From JAWKMZ01 sp041391965 (GTDB lineage: Bacteria > Bacteroidota > Bacteroidia > Flavobacteriales > Flavobacteriaceae): DNA of 61,549 bases. Made by a program: the position numbers and the translations under genes. The stretch spans positions 1-61,549 of the forward strand of contig JAWKMZ010000010.1 in assembly GCA_041391965.1 (NCBI GenBank), read 5' to 3'. Below the pieces are notes generated by a model that saw only the letters and a list, made by a program, of their open reading frames with translations, was not told the origin of the DNA and made no database searches. How positions within the stretch are numbered: position 1 is the first letter of the stretch; the number at the start of each line of letters is the position of its first letter. Below, piece after piece: positions 17,651-27,248 of this stretch.

Positions 17651-17686
17651 ATAATATGCACTCTGCAAGGTATAGAAAAGCATAAA

Positions 17687-18568
17687 ATGAAATATTTAGA
17701 AACCATACACGAACGTAATTCAGCAAAAATAACGACCCTTATTGTTGTCATTTTGTTGTTGCTTTTGTTTGTGGTTGGTCCTCCTTATATGGATCCACCT
17801 ATAGAATATGGTGTGGCTGTCAATTTTGGGACTTCAGATGTTGGAAGTGGCGACATTCAACCAACAGAACCTATAAAATCAGAGCCGAGAGAAGTGGTTG
17901 AAGAACCTCAGGTAGAAGAAACAAAAGTGGAAGAAACGGTTGCTGAACCTTCAAAATCTGAAGCTGTAGCAGAAAAAGTATTGACAGCGGATAATGCCGA
18001 AAATATTGCTATGAAAAAAGAAAAAGCGGCTGCTGATGCTAAGGCAAAAGCAGAGGCCAAAGCAAAATTGGAAGCAGAACGTGTGCAAAAAGCAAAGGAA
18101 GCTGCTGAGGCAAAGAAAAGACAAGAAGAAGCCGCAAAAAAAGCAAAATTGGATGCATTAATAGGAGGTGTTAGTAATTCAAAAGGTACAACAACTGGAG
18201 GTGAAGGCAATGATAAAAGCCCAGGAGATAAAGGGCAATTAGATGGAAATCCGTATGCAAACAGCTATTATGGGTCGGGTTCTGGCAATGGAGGCAATGG
18301 TTATGGTCTAAATGGAAGAGGTAGTCCAACTAATGGCAAAGTTTTCCCAGATTGTAATGAAGAAGGACGAGTTGTAGTAGAAATTCATGTAAATAGAGAT
18401 GGACGTGTTGTTAAAGCAATTCCAGGTGTAAAAGGTACAACAGGCGATTTGTGTTTGTATGAAGCCGCCAAAAAAACAGCTTTGACGTATAAATGGCCAG
18501 CAGACTCAAAAGCGCCATCTGATCAGGTTGGTTTTGTTAAAATTGACTTTAGTGTTACGCAACAATAA
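17687..18568 (+). CDS. TonB/TolA-like energy transducer
   Basis: A 293-residue protein with one N-terminal membrane anchor (about residues 15-33), a long Glu/Pro then Ala/Lys/Glu-rich stretch (about 60-160) that should form an extended or helical periplasmic arm, a Gly/Asn/Ser-rich spacer, and a compact C-terminal domain with GRVVVEIHVNRDGRVVKA. The layout matches TonB and TolA. The A/K/E-rich arm is more TolA-like, while the C-terminal domain looks like TonB. It follows exbB-exbD and ends directly at the folC start. Confidence 0.85.
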   Translation: MKYLETIHERNSAKITTLIVVILLLLLFVVGPPYMDPPIEYGVAVNFGTSDVGSGDIQPTEPIKSEPREVVEEPQVEETKVEETVAEPSKSEAVAEKVLTADNAENIAMKKEKAAADAKAKAEAKAKLEAERVQKAKEAAEAKKRQEEAAKKAKLDALIGGVSNSKGTTTGGEGNDKSPGDKGQLDGNPYANSYYGSGSGNGGNGYGLNGRGSPTNGKVFPDCNEEGRVVVEIHVNRDGRVVKAIPGVKGTTGDLCLYEAAKKTALTYKWPADSKAPSDQVGFVKIDFSVTQQ

Positions 18569-19783
18569 ATGACTTATCAAGATACCGTCAACTGGATGTT
18601 TCAGCAGTTACCAATGTATCAAAATCAAGGTAAATCTGCTTACAAAGCAAATTTAGACAACACACTTCAGTTAGCTGAGTATTTAAAACATCCTGAAAAT
18701 AAATTTAAAAGTATTCATGTTGCAGGAACTAATGGAAAAGGTTCTACAAGCCATATGTTGGCATCTATTTTTCAGGAAGCTGGTTATAAAGTGGGTTTAT
18801 ACACATCACCTCATTTAAAAGATTTTAGAGAGCGTATTAAAATTAATGGACAAGAAATAAGCAAATCTTTTGTAATTAACTTCATTAAAAACCACCAATC
18901 ATTTTTTAAAACACATCAGTTATCTTTTTTTGAGATGACTGTTGGAATGGCTTTTGACTATTTTTCTAAGCAAAAAGTGGATATTGCTATTGTTGAAGTT
19001 GGACTTGGAGGACGCTTAGATTCTACTAACATTATTACGCCAGAAGTGTCTGTGATTACTAATATTGGTTTAGATCATACTCAGTTTTTAGGAAATGATT
19101 TAAAAACAATCGCTTTTGAAAAAGGAGGAATTATAAAACCCAATGTACCTGTAGTTGTTGGAGAAACTCAAATTGAAACTCAACCCGTTTTCAAAACTTT
19201 GGCTATAAATAATAAGTCAAACATCTATTTTGCAGATAAAGAGGTGTATGATGTTTTTGATAGCGATTTAAAAGGAAACTATCAACAAAAAAATATAAGA
19301 ACCGTTTTGCAGACAATTAAAGTGATTCGAAAATCATTTAGAATTTCTGATGAAACCATAAAAAAGGGATTGCTAAACGTTGTGAAAAACACAGGGTTAA
19401 AAGGACGCTGGCAAATTTTACAGCAGCAACCTAAAATTATTTGCGATACAGCTCATAACAAAGAAGGACTTGTGTATGTGATGGCTCAACTTAAAGCTGA
19501 AGAATTTGGACATTTGCATATGGTATTTGGTGTGGTCAATGATAAAAATGTGAATTCAATTTTGCCATTATTGCCTAAAAATGCGACTTATTATTTTTGT
19601 AAACCTAATATTCCTCGTGGTTTGGATGTAGAAGTTTTAAAAGCTATCTTTTTAAAAAATGGATTTAAAGGAATTAGTTATAATAGTGTAAATGAGGCTT
19701 TAAAAGCGGCAAAATTAAAAGCAAGTTTACAAGATTTAATTTATGTTGGTGGAAGCACTTTTGTAGTTGCAGAAATAATTTAA
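18569..19783 (+). CDS. folC: folylpolyglutamate synthase / dihydrofolate synthase
   Basis: A 404-residue Mur-ligase-family enzyme that adds glutamate to folates. The ATP loop GTNGKGSTSHML is near residues 52-63. The magnesium-binding VEVGLGGRLDSTN, NIGLDHTQFLG and CDTAHNKEG motifs follow in the usual order. Its ATG immediately follows the TonB-like stop codon with no gap, so translation is probably coupled although the functions differ. It is followed by tRNA-Val. Confidence 0.95.
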   Translation: MTYQDTVNWMFQQLPMYQNQGKSAYKANLDNTLQLAEYLKHPENKFKSIHVAGTNGKGSTSHMLASIFQEAGYKVGLYTSPHLKDFRERIKINGQEISKSFVINFIKNHQSFFKTHQLSFFEMTVGMAFDYFSKQKVDIAIVEVGLGGRLDSTNIITPEVSVITNIGLDHTQFLGNDLKTIAFEKGGIIKPNVPVVVGETQIETQPVFKTLAINNKSNIYFADKEVYDVFDSDLKGNYQQKNIRTVLQTIKVIRKSFRISDETIKKGLLNVVKNTGLKGRWQILQQQPKIICDTAHNKEGLVYVMAQLKAEEFGHLHMVFGVVNDKNVNSILPLLPKNATYYFCKPNIPRGLDVEVLKAIFLKNGFKGISYNSVNEALKAAKLKASLQDLIYVGGSTFVVAEII

Positions 19784-19801
19784 TTTTTTTTCAAAAAAAT
19801 T

Positions 19802-19831
19802 TTTGCAGATTGAAAAACTACTTTATATTTG
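19802..19831 (+). promoter_or_regulatory. promoter of tRNA-Val
   Basis: TTTG at 19802-19805 and TATATTTG at 19824-19831 are separated by 18 bases. They match both promoter elements and lie 15 bases before the tRNA. Confidence 0.75.
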
Positions 19832-19846
19832 CAAACCAATTACAGA

Positions 19847-19921
19847 GGGCGATTAGCTCAGTTGGTTCAGAGCATCTGGTTTACACCCAGAGGGTCGGGG
19901 GTTCGAATCCCTCATCGCCCA
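19847..19921 (+). tRNA. tRNA-Val (TAC anticodon)
   Basis: A 75-base cloverleaf. The acceptor stem is GGGCGAT/ATCGCCC, the D stem GCTC/GAGC, the anticodon arm TCTGG-TTTACAC-CCAGA with anticodon TAC, and the T arm contains TTCGAAT. Discriminator base A. The CCA end is not encoded. Confidence 0.96.
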
Positions 19922-19925
19922 CAAA

Positions 19926-19958
19926 AAGGTTCATACATAATGTGTGAACCTTTTTTTT
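19926..19958 (+). terminator. intrinsic terminator after tRNA-Val
   Basis: GGTTCATACA pairs with TGTGTGAACC (one wobble), followed by eight T residues. It lies between the tRNA and the convergent murF stop, and the flanking A-run could also help end murF messages. Confidence 0.85.
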
Positions 19959-19965
19959 ATGAATC

Positions 19966-21246
19966 TTAAACAAACTCCAAAACACGTTCCAAAGCCATCC
20001 CTCTTGAGCCTTTTATAAGCATAAATGCGTTTTCAAAGATTGTTTTTTGAAGCAGTTGTTTTAAATCTTCAAAGTGCTCAAATTTTTGAATTTTTTGGGT
20101 AGTAACTTTAGTTTTGAAAAAATTTTTACCAACTAAATATATAGTACCCATTGGGTTTTCTTGTAGGAAATCTACAATAGCCTGATGTTCTTTTTCGGCA
20201 TCTGCTCCTAATTCAAACATGTCACCTAAAAAAAGAACTTTATTTTTGTGTACAAGTTGTTCAAAATTTTCTAATGCAGCCATCATACTTGTAGGATTGG
20301 CATTGTAGGCGTCCATTAAAATGGTGTTTTTGCCTTTTTCAATAATTTGTGACCTATTATTGGTTGGATTGTAACTTTCAATAGCAAATTTGATGTGCTG
20401 AGGTTTAATTTTGAAATAATTACCTATGGCTACCGCAATAGATAGATTATTGAAATTATAGGCACCTGTTAATTTAGAATGGATGGTTGTGTTATTGTAT
20501 CTAAAACTCACAAAGGGTTGTGTTGCAATTAATTCAATTTTAATTTTATTTGAAGTATTACCAAACGTAATTACTTTTGTATAATCAGTAACTTGTTTTG
20601 TTTGAATAGCATCATTTGTATTGACAAAAATGGTTTTTTGATGTGTTTTTAAATGGTCATATAATTCTGACTTTCCTTTAATAACGCCTTCAATACTTCC
20701 AAAGCCTTCTAAATGTGCTTTTCCAAAGTTAGTAATTAAACCATAATCTGGAAGTGCGATATTGCAAAGAAATTCAATCTCTTTTTGATGATTGGCTCCC
20801 ATTTCAACAATACCAATTTCGGTATCTTTGGTCATACGCAACAAAGTTAAAGGAACTCCAATATGGTTGTTGAGGTTGCCTAAAGTAGCTGTAGTGGTAA
20901 ATTGTGTAGTAAGCACTGCGTTAATCAACTCTTTAGTGGTGGTTTTACCATTGCTTCCTGTAAGTGCTATAATTGGCAGATTTAGTTGTTTTCTGTGATG
21001 TTTTGCCAGTTGTTGTAAGGTTTCTAAAACATTTGCTACCAAAAGACAACGTTCATTTACAACAAAGGCTTTTTCATCAACAACACAATAAGCAGCTCCA
21101 AGAGTTAAGGCTTGTTCTGCGAAAGAATTGCCATTAAAATGATCGCCTTTGAGTGCAAAAAACATTGAGTTTTTTGCTATTTTCCGAGTGTCTGTTGATG
21201 CGGAGCTGCATTCAAGAAAACACTTATATAATTGTTCTATACTCAT
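19966..21246 (-). CDS. murF: UDP-MurNAc-tripeptide--D-Ala-D-Ala ligase
   Basis: A 426-residue Mur ligase that attaches D-Ala-D-Ala to the UDP-MurNAc-tripeptide in the cytoplasm. The ATP loop GSNGKTTTKEL is near residues 94-104, followed by EMGANHQKEIEFLCNIA and the C-terminal MDAYNANPTSM motif. I chose the ATG at 21244-21246 because the ten extra upstream residues are hydrophobic and unlike the family. It lies downstream of gldJ on the same strand but is separated from it by a strong terminator. Confidence 0.95.
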   Translation of the reverse strand: MSIEQLYKCFLECSSASTDTRKIAKNSMFFALKGDHFNGNSFAEQALTLGAAYCVVDEKAFVVNERCLLVANVLETLQQLAKHHRKQLNLPIIALTGSNGKTTTKELINAVLTTQFTTTATLGNLNNHIGVPLTLLRMTKDTEIGIVEMGANHQKEIEFLCNIALPDYGLITNFGKAHLEGFGSIEGVIKGKSELYDHLKTHQKTIFVNTNDAIQTKQVTDYTKVITFGNTSNKIKIELIATQPFVSFRYNNTTIHSKLTGAYNFNNLSIAVAIGNYFKIKPQHIKFAIESYNPTNNRSQIIEKGKNTILMDAYNANPTSMMAALENFEQLVHKNKVLFLGDMFELGADAEKEHQAIVDFLQENPMGTIYLVGKNFFKTKVTTQKIQKFEHFEDLKQLLQKTIFENAFMLIKGSRGMALERVLEFV

Positions 21247-21258
21247 AAAATAAATGTA

Positions 21259-21292
21259 ATAAAAAAGTCCTAACACTTATGGTTAGGACTTT
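21259..21292 (-). terminator. intrinsic terminator after gldJ
   Basis: On the minus strand AGTCCTAAC pairs with GTTAGGACT, followed by TTTTTT. It lies 24 bases after the gldJ stop and ahead of murF, so most gldJ transcripts should end here. Confidence 0.8.
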
Positions 21293-21315
21293 CATTATTT
21301 TGAATTAATTTTAAA

Positions 21316-22992
21316 TTAATTTCTGGTTTTGTTTTTTCCTTTTGATTTTGAGCCAACTCTGGACATAGCACATCTAAAGCCAATGTAGTCTGTAGCCATA
21401 TCTTGAGGATAATATCTGCGTTGTGCAGGATCTATCCAATAAGCTCTGTCTCTCCAAGAGCCTCCTTTGTACACACGTACATTATCATTAATTAATGAGG
21501 TTCTGTCGTTAGATTTGTCATACTTTCTAATTAATGTACCAGTTGAATCTGCAGTTACATTTTGATCTGGAGAGTTGTACATTTTTCTGGTCTCAGCATC
21601 TTCATTAGTCACATTTTCATCAAAACTATCACTGTAATAGCGTGATGATCTTTTGTCGCCATCTCTAAAGTTTCTGTTGTCACTTTCACTAAAGTTGGTT
21701 CTAAGATAGGTTTCATTTTCATCAACAGGAACTTGTAAAATTTCACCAGGTAAATTTCTTGCCATTATTTTACCATTGCTTAGTGTATCATACACAATAT
21801 CTTCTGGCGTTACCACTTTAACGGTTCCGTCATCATTTATTTCATTTTTAGAATAAACATTTCCACGATAGTAGTTGAAATCATTAAACTCATCATCAAC
21901 TATTGGTCTGTAAACGTCAGCTACCCATTCGGCAACATTACCAGCCATATCATAAATACCAAAGTCATTTGGTTCATAAGATTTTACTTTGGCTGTAATA
22001 TCTGCACCATCATCTGACCAACCTGCAATTCCGCCATAATCGCCTTTTCCTTGTTTAAAGTTGGCTAATTGATCGCCTTTGGTTTTTCTTTTACCTGAGC
22101 GTGTATAAGCACCACTCCAAGGATATTTTTTACGACCTCTAATGGCATTGTAGTTTCTTAATTCATTAAGTCCAAGTGCAGCATATTCCCATTCTGCCTC
22201 AGTTGGTAAACGATATTCTGGAGTAATAATACCAGATTCTCTTTTTGCATAGACATTAATTGGGTTGCCTTCAGCATCGGTTTTTGGTTTTCTTTTGCCA
22301 CCTTCTAAAATATCACTATCACCTCCAAACGTATCTGTTGGCGCATTGATATAAGTGTCTGTATTAAAGTTGGCATCTGCTGTATCAGATAGATGTGAAT
22401 CTCTTTTTAGGTAACCAGCGTTTTCTAAATATAATTCGTTAACACGATCGGTTCTCCATTTTGCAAATTCAACAGCTTGTATCCAGCTTACACCAACTAC
22501 AGGGTATTCTGCATATCCTGGGTGACGTAAGTAATTTTCGGTCATCATTTCTGCATAACCTAAACGATTTCTCCAAACTAATGTATCAGGTAATGCACCT
22601 TGATAGATTAATTTAAAATTTGGGTCTTCTGGTGGATATACACGTTTTAACCAATCTAAGTATTCTAAATACATTATATTGGTAACTTCTGTTTCATCCA
22701 TATAAAATGACTGTACGTGTTGCTGATTTGGCGAATTGTTCCAATCGTGCATTGGATCGTCTTGTACTTTACCCATTGTAAAAGTACCTCCTTCAACAAA
22801 TACTAATCCTGGTGAAGTTTCTTGCTCTTTAAAGCTTGTATTGTATTGAAAACCACCATTTTTATCATTAATTTTCCATCCAGTTGCTCTGGAGTCGTTT
22901 TTTGATGAGGATGACTTTTTACAATTAAATAGTGTCAAAGATAGCATTAGGGCTAATAATATCCTTATATTAAAGATGTTTCTCATATCCAT
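21316..22992 (-). CDS. gldJ: gliding motility lipoprotein GldJ
   Basis: A 558-residue lipoprotein with the lipidated cysteine at residue 24 (LTLFNC). The body is a formylglycine-generating-enzyme/sulfatase-modifying-factor fold (FVEGGTFTMG, TNIMYLEYLDW, YRLPTEAEWEYAALG, YDMAGNVAEWVADVY, YKGGSWRD) with GldJ-type inserts. In Flavobacterium johnsoniae GldJ is needed for gliding and stabilises GldK, a core type IX secretion component. It has no catalytic role there. The order murF, gldJ, porU, porV is the one I recall from other flavobacteria. It is divergent from porU. Confidence 0.94.
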   Translation of the reverse strand: MDMRNIFNIRILLALMLSLTLFNCKKSSSSKNDSRATGWKINDKNGGFQYNTSFKEQETSPGLVFVEGGTFTMGKVQDDPMHDWNNSPNQQHVQSFYMDETEVTNIMYLEYLDWLKRVYPPEDPNFKLIYQGALPDTLVWRNRLGYAEMMTENYLRHPGYAEYPVVGVSWIQAVEFAKWRTDRVNELYLENAGYLKRDSHLSDTADANFNTDTYINAPTDTFGGDSDILEGGKRKPKTDAEGNPINVYAKRESGIITPEYRLPTEAEWEYAALGLNELRNYNAIRGRKKYPWSGAYTRSGKRKTKGDQLANFKQGKGDYGGIAGWSDDGADITAKVKSYEPNDFGIYDMAGNVAEWVADVYRPIVDDEFNDFNYYRGNVYSKNEINDDGTVKVVTPEDIVYDTLSNGKIMARNLPGEILQVPVDENETYLRTNFSESDNRNFRDGDKRSSRYYSDSFDENVTNEDAETRKMYNSPDQNVTADSTGTLIRKYDKSNDRTSLINDNVRVYKGGSWRDRAYWIDPAQRRYYPQDMATDYIGFRCAMSRVGSKSKGKNKTRN

Positions 22993-23322
22993 ACTTTTTA
23001 AGTAAGCTAGTTTTAATTTTAGTGACGCAATATAGTAATTAAAGCGAAATTAACAACATTTTTTTATAAAATTGATTAAAAAAAATTGCATTTCATCCTT
23101 GTTTTTATACACAACAACGGATTTTTAATCGCTTAATCGATGTATTTTGTTTTTTTAAAACGAGTAAAATAATTATTTATTGTTGTAATTTTGAATAAAA
23201 ATTTGCAATATCATAATAAGCTTTATAAGAAGGCGTTATTTTACTGTGTAACGGTTTGTAAGTTGTAAAGATGACTTATAAAATTTTTGCATTAACAATT
23301 GCTATTGGACTAATTATCACTG
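22993..23322. other. 330-base divergent intergenic region between gldJ and porU
   Basis: Very AT-rich and without a supported gene. A possible plus-strand -7 box, TAATTTTG, is at 23186-23193, 130 bases before porU. A 40-codon frame from 23271 overlaps the porU start out of frame and is not supported. It must hold the promoters for both genes, but the gldJ promoter was not recognised. Confidence 0.5.
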
Positions 23323-26300
23323 ATGAAAAAAAACTTATTTATTTGTCTTGCTTTGATGTCATTTTACGGGTTTTCACAACAAAAGCACTTTGATATCAAA
23401 TGGGAAGGCACTACTACCTTAAAAACAGATAACTCTTCAATTGAAGTTCCTGCATTTAATAAAACCAATTTTAATTTTGACTATACCACTGGGTTAACTT
23501 TTTTTGCTCAATGGGAAATCAATACGTTAATTAATGAAACGTCAGTTCAGTTAACCAACGTTGCTTATAGTGTTATTTCTGCCAGTGAGTTAAAAGCGGT
23601 TCCTCAAAATACCATTCCAAATGCGCCAAAACTTACTTTAAAAAACACGATAGCCAGAGACAAACGTTATGCCTATTTAGAAATAACACCTATAATTAAA
23701 GATCATGGTGTATATAAAAAAATAACCTCCTTTGCGGTCAATTATAATACTACATCTTATAGTAGAACTAATACCAACCCATTGTTGCAAACAAATACGG
23801 TGAGTAATTCTGTATTAAATTCTGGCAGTTGGCATCGGTTTTATGTAGACAAATCGGGTGTTTTTAAACTGTCAAAAAGTTTTTTAAACCAGTTAGGAGT
23901 CAATACCAACGGTATTGATCCGCATAATATAAAGATTTATGGAAATGGAGGTGCAATGTTGCCATTGCGTAATTCGGTATATTATCCTTTGGATTTAACA
24001 GAGAATGCCATAGAAGTAGTTGGCGAAGAGGATGGAACGTTTAACAATGATGATTATATTTTGTTTTATGCCGAAGGGCCAACAGGTTATAATGAAGAGA
24101 GTAATACCAACAACAACATTTTTACAGATAAATCTTATTATTATGTTACAGTAAGTAGCGGAGCTGGTAAACGTATTCAAAATATGCAACAACCTGAACA
24201 AGCATCTGATTTTTTAATCAACACCTTTCAGGACTATCAGTTTTATGAAAAAGATGAGTATAATTTAGTTAAAGTAGGTAGACGATGGTTTGGAGATCGG
24301 TTTGATATTGAAAATGAAAAGCAATTTACCTTTTCATTCCCTAATTTAATCCCAACCGAACCTGCTAAAGTTAAAATTTATGCAGCTTCAGTTGCTGATG
24401 TGCCTACATCAATGTCAGTTACAATCAATGGTACTAACGTTGATAACTTTTCATTCCAAGCCATTTTAGATCCTACCTACGCAAGTGGCGATTTTTTTAA
24501 TGGAAGCGTTACCTTAAATGCACCTGAGGTAACAGTAGATTTAGCCTATAACAATAATGGCAACCCATCATCTCATGGCTATTTAGACTATATTGCTATT
24601 GAAGCCACCAGAGGTTTGGCTTTTGAAGGCAATCAATTTATATTTAAAAATAAAACAGTTGTAAATACACCAGGAATTGCAGAATACAGTATGACCAATG
24701 CATCATCAGTCACAGAAATTTGGGACATAACCAATAAATATGATGTAGTAAGTTTTAAAAACACCGACCAAAATTCAGTGTTGAATTTTAAAGCCGTTTC
24801 TGGTGAAGCTAAAACTTATTTGGCTGTAACACCATCAGACTATTTTCAACCACTTAAAGATGGTACTGTCAATATAGCCAATCAAAATATTAAAGGAACA
24901 ATCTTTAAAAACAATCAAGGTCAATTTCAAGATGTCGATTATATTATTGTAACACCTGATAATTTAATGTCACAAGCAGAGCGTTTGGCACAAATAGATA
25001 GGGACATTTACCACCTAAATGTTAAGGTTTTAGGTTTGAACGAAATATATAATGAATTTAGTTCAGGCAATCAAGACATTGCAGCCATACGTAACATGGT
25101 GAAATATGTATATGACAATGCAAGTGCGCCAGATAAACGGTTAAAATATTTGTGTTTGTTTGGGGATGCTTCTTTTGATTATAAAGACCGAATTCCTAAT
25201 AATACCAATGTAGTCCCTACATGGCATTCTTTAGACAGTTTTAGTTTGACAAATTCATTTGTGTCTGATGATTTTTTTGGGATGATGGATCTTGATGAGG
25301 GCGATATGGCAACGACCAATAAATTAGATGTAGCCGTTGGACGTATTTTAGCCGAATCACCACAAAGTGCTAAAGAATTGGTAGATAAAATTGAACTTTA
25401 TCATAAAAATTCATCCTACGCAAGTTGGCGTAATGACGTCGTTGTCATTTCAGATGATGTTGACAGAGATTGGGAAGGAGTTTTAGAGCAAACCACAGAT
25501 CAAATAGGAAATTTAATTACTCAAGAAAAACCATACCTCAATGTCGTAAAAATACATTCTGATGCTTACCAGCAACAATCTTCGGCAAGTGGAGAGCGTT
25601 ATCCAGCAGTTAATAAAGCCATTAAAGATGCCATTGAAGTTGGAGCTTTGGTGGTTAATTATTTTGGTCATGGTGGTGAAGATGGACTGGCACATGAACG
25701 CATTTTTGATAAAAATGACTCGCAAGAAGTACGCAACTCTTGTAAATTTAATTGTTTTGTAACTGTTACTTGTGAATACACAAGATTTGACAATCCGTTA
25801 AGACCTACAGCTGGAGAATACGTCTATTGGAATCCGCAAGGAGGCTCTATAGCTTTAATTACTACAACCCGACAAATTTTTGTAAGTGTTGGTATAAGTT
25901 TTAATATCAAATTAGAAGACTATCTTTTTGCTTTTGATGATAATGAACTGACCTCAATGGCTGAAGCTTTAAGAAAAACCAAGATTGATCCTACAATTTC
26001 CGGAATTCAACAAAGACGCTTAGTATTTTTTATAGGAGATCCTGCTATGAAATTGGCCTTTGCAAAACCAAATATTAAGCTAACTAAAATTAACGATGTA
26101 CCGATTGGTACAACCAATGATACTTTAAAATCGTTGAGCAAAATTAAACTATCTGGAGAAGTGTTGGACGAAGCAGGCCATTTAATGACCAATTACAATG
26201 GTATTTTAACAACAACCGTTTATGATAAAAACATCCAAAGACAAACCCTTGCAAACAATAATATTTACGCAAACGGACAATTGGTTAAATTAAATTTTGA

Positions 26301-27186
26301 AACCTTAGGCGAAAAGCTTTTTATAGGACAAGCTACAGTTACCAACGGCCTTTTTGATATAAATTTTGTAGTACCTAGAGATGTTGGCATTCCTGTCGGA
26401 AACGGAAAAATCAGTTTTTATGCTAAAACCGAAACACCATTACAAGACCAAGCGGGTGCCAATTTTGATGTTTTGATAGGAGGAATTAATGAAAATGCGG
26501 CTGAAGACCATACAGGACCTATCGTAAAATTATATATGAATGATGAAAATTTTGTCTCAGGTGGGATAACCAATGAAGCACCAACTCTTTTAGCAAAATT
26601 GCAGGATGACAATGGTATTAACACCGCAAGTGGTATTGGCCATGATATTGTAGCTATTATTGATGATGATGAAACCAACCCTTTTGTGCTTAATGATTAT
26701 TATAAAGCTAATGTAGATGATTATACTAATGGCGAAGTAACATATCCATTTAGAGATTTGGCACCAGGGCTCCATACCTTAAAACTCAAAGCTTGGGATG
26801 TTTACAATAATTCGGGTATATCTGAAATTCAGTTTGTAGTACATGATAAAGATCAAGAACTAACCATAACCAACGTACTTAATTATCCAAATCCATTTAT
26901 AAATTACACAGAATTTTGGTTTAACCACAATAGTTCTGAACCTTTAGACGTTTCTATTCAGATATTCACCATTTCTGGCAAATTGGTAAAAACCCTAAAT
27001 GGACAAACCGAAGCTGGTGGTTGTTGTAATCAAGGTGTATCCTCATTATCGCGAAATATGGTTTGGGATGGACGCGATGATTTTGGCGATAAAATAGGAA
27101 AAGGTGTCTATGTTTATAAACTAAAAGTGCGCTCAAATCAATTAAATAAACAAGTCGAAAAAATCCAAAAACTTGTAATACTGTAA
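23323..27186 (+). CDS. porU: type IX secretion system sortase PorU
   Basis: A 1,287-residue exported protein with signal peptide MKKNLFICLALMSFYGFSQQ. A beta-rich N-terminal region is followed by a gingipain-type C25 peptidase domain. The catalytic pair is visible: H783 in NYFGHGGEDG and C817 in TVTCEYTRFDNP. The C-terminus has an FlgD-like/sorting-type segment (NVLNYPNPF, then SIQIFTISGKLVKTL). PorU removes the C-terminal signal from type IX cargo and attaches it to the cell surface, working with PorV at the outer membrane. Its size is typical. Substrates in this window would include 41938-48045 and 59119-61056. Confidence 0.95.
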   Translation: MKKNLFICLALMSFYGFSQQKHFDIKWEGTTTLKTDNSSIEVPAFNKTNFNFDYTTGLTFFAQWEINTLINETSVQLTNVAYSVISASELKAVPQNTIPNAPKLTLKNTIARDKRYAYLEITPIIKDHGVYKKITSFAVNYNTTSYSRTNTNPLLQTNTVSNSVLNSGSWHRFYVDKSGVFKLSKSFLNQLGVNTNGIDPHNIKIYGNGGAMLPLRNSVYYPLDLTENAIEVVGEEDGTFNNDDYILFYAEGPTGYNEESNTNNNIFTDKSYYYVTVSSGAGKRIQNMQQPEQASDFLINTFQDYQFYEKDEYNLVKVGRRWFGDRFDIENEKQFTFSFPNLIPTEPAKVKIYAASVADVPTSMSVTINGTNVDNFSFQAILDPTYASGDFFNGSVTLNAPEVTVDLAYNNNGNPSSHGYLDYIAIEATRGLAFEGNQFIFKNKTVVNTPGIAEYSMTNASSVTEIWDITNKYDVVSFKNTDQNSVLNFKAVSGEAKTYLAVTPSDYFQPLKDGTVNIANQNIKGTIFKNNQGQFQDVDYIIVTPDNLMSQAERLAQIDRDIYHLNVKVLGLNEIYNEFSSGNQDIAAIRNMVKYVYDNASAPDKRLKYLCLFGDASFDYKDRIPNNTNVVPTWHSLDSFSLTNSFVSDDFFGMMDLDEGDMATTNKLDVAVGRILAESPQSAKELVDKIELYHKNSSYASWRNDVVVISDDVDRDWEGVLEQTTDQIGNLITQEKPYLNVVKIHSDAYQQQSSASGERYPAVNKAIKDAIEVGALVVNYFGHGGEDGLAHERIFDKNDSQEVRNSCKFNCFVTVTCEYTRFDNPLRPTAGEYVYWNPQGGSIALITTTRQIFVSVGISFNIKLEDYLFAFDDNELTSMAEALRKTKIDPTISGIQQRRLVFFIGDPAMKLAFAKPNIKLTKINDVPIGTTNDTLKSLSKIKLSGEVLDEAGHLMTNYNGILTTTVYDKNIQRQTLANNNIYANGQLVKLNFETLGEKLFIGQATVTNGLFDINFVVPRDVGIPVGNGKISFYAKTETPLQDQAGANFDVLIGGINENAAEDHTGPIVKLYMNDENFVSGGITNEAPTLLAKLQDDNGINTASGIGHDIVAIIDDDETNPFVLNDYYKANVDDYTNGEVTYPFRDLAPGLHTLKLKAWDVYNNSGISEIQFVVHDKDQELTITNVLNYPNPFINYTEFWFNHNSSEPLDVSIQIFTISGKLVKTLNGQTEAGGCCNQGVSSLSRNMVWDGRDDFGDKIGKGVYVYKLKVRSNQLNKQVEKIQKLVIL

Positions 27187-27194
27187 TAAAAATT

Positions 27195-27202
27195 TATATT
27201 TG
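27195..27202 (+). promoter_or_regulatory. housekeeping -7 box for porV
   Basis: TATATTTG, a full TAnnTTTG match, lies in the short gap after porU, so porV can be expressed independently. Confidence 0.5.
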
Positions 27203-27248
27203 TTAATTACATTTACGCTTTAAAAGCATGAATACGAACACAAAACTT

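Noticed and set aside
23271..23393. A 40-codon frame with a hydrophobic start just before porU
   Set aside because: It overlaps the porU signal peptide out of frame and shows no coding support beyond an ATG.
27228..27248. Seven extra residues at the porV N-terminus
   Set aside because: The signal peptide begins at the second ATG (27249). The upstream ATG may be used but was not preferred.
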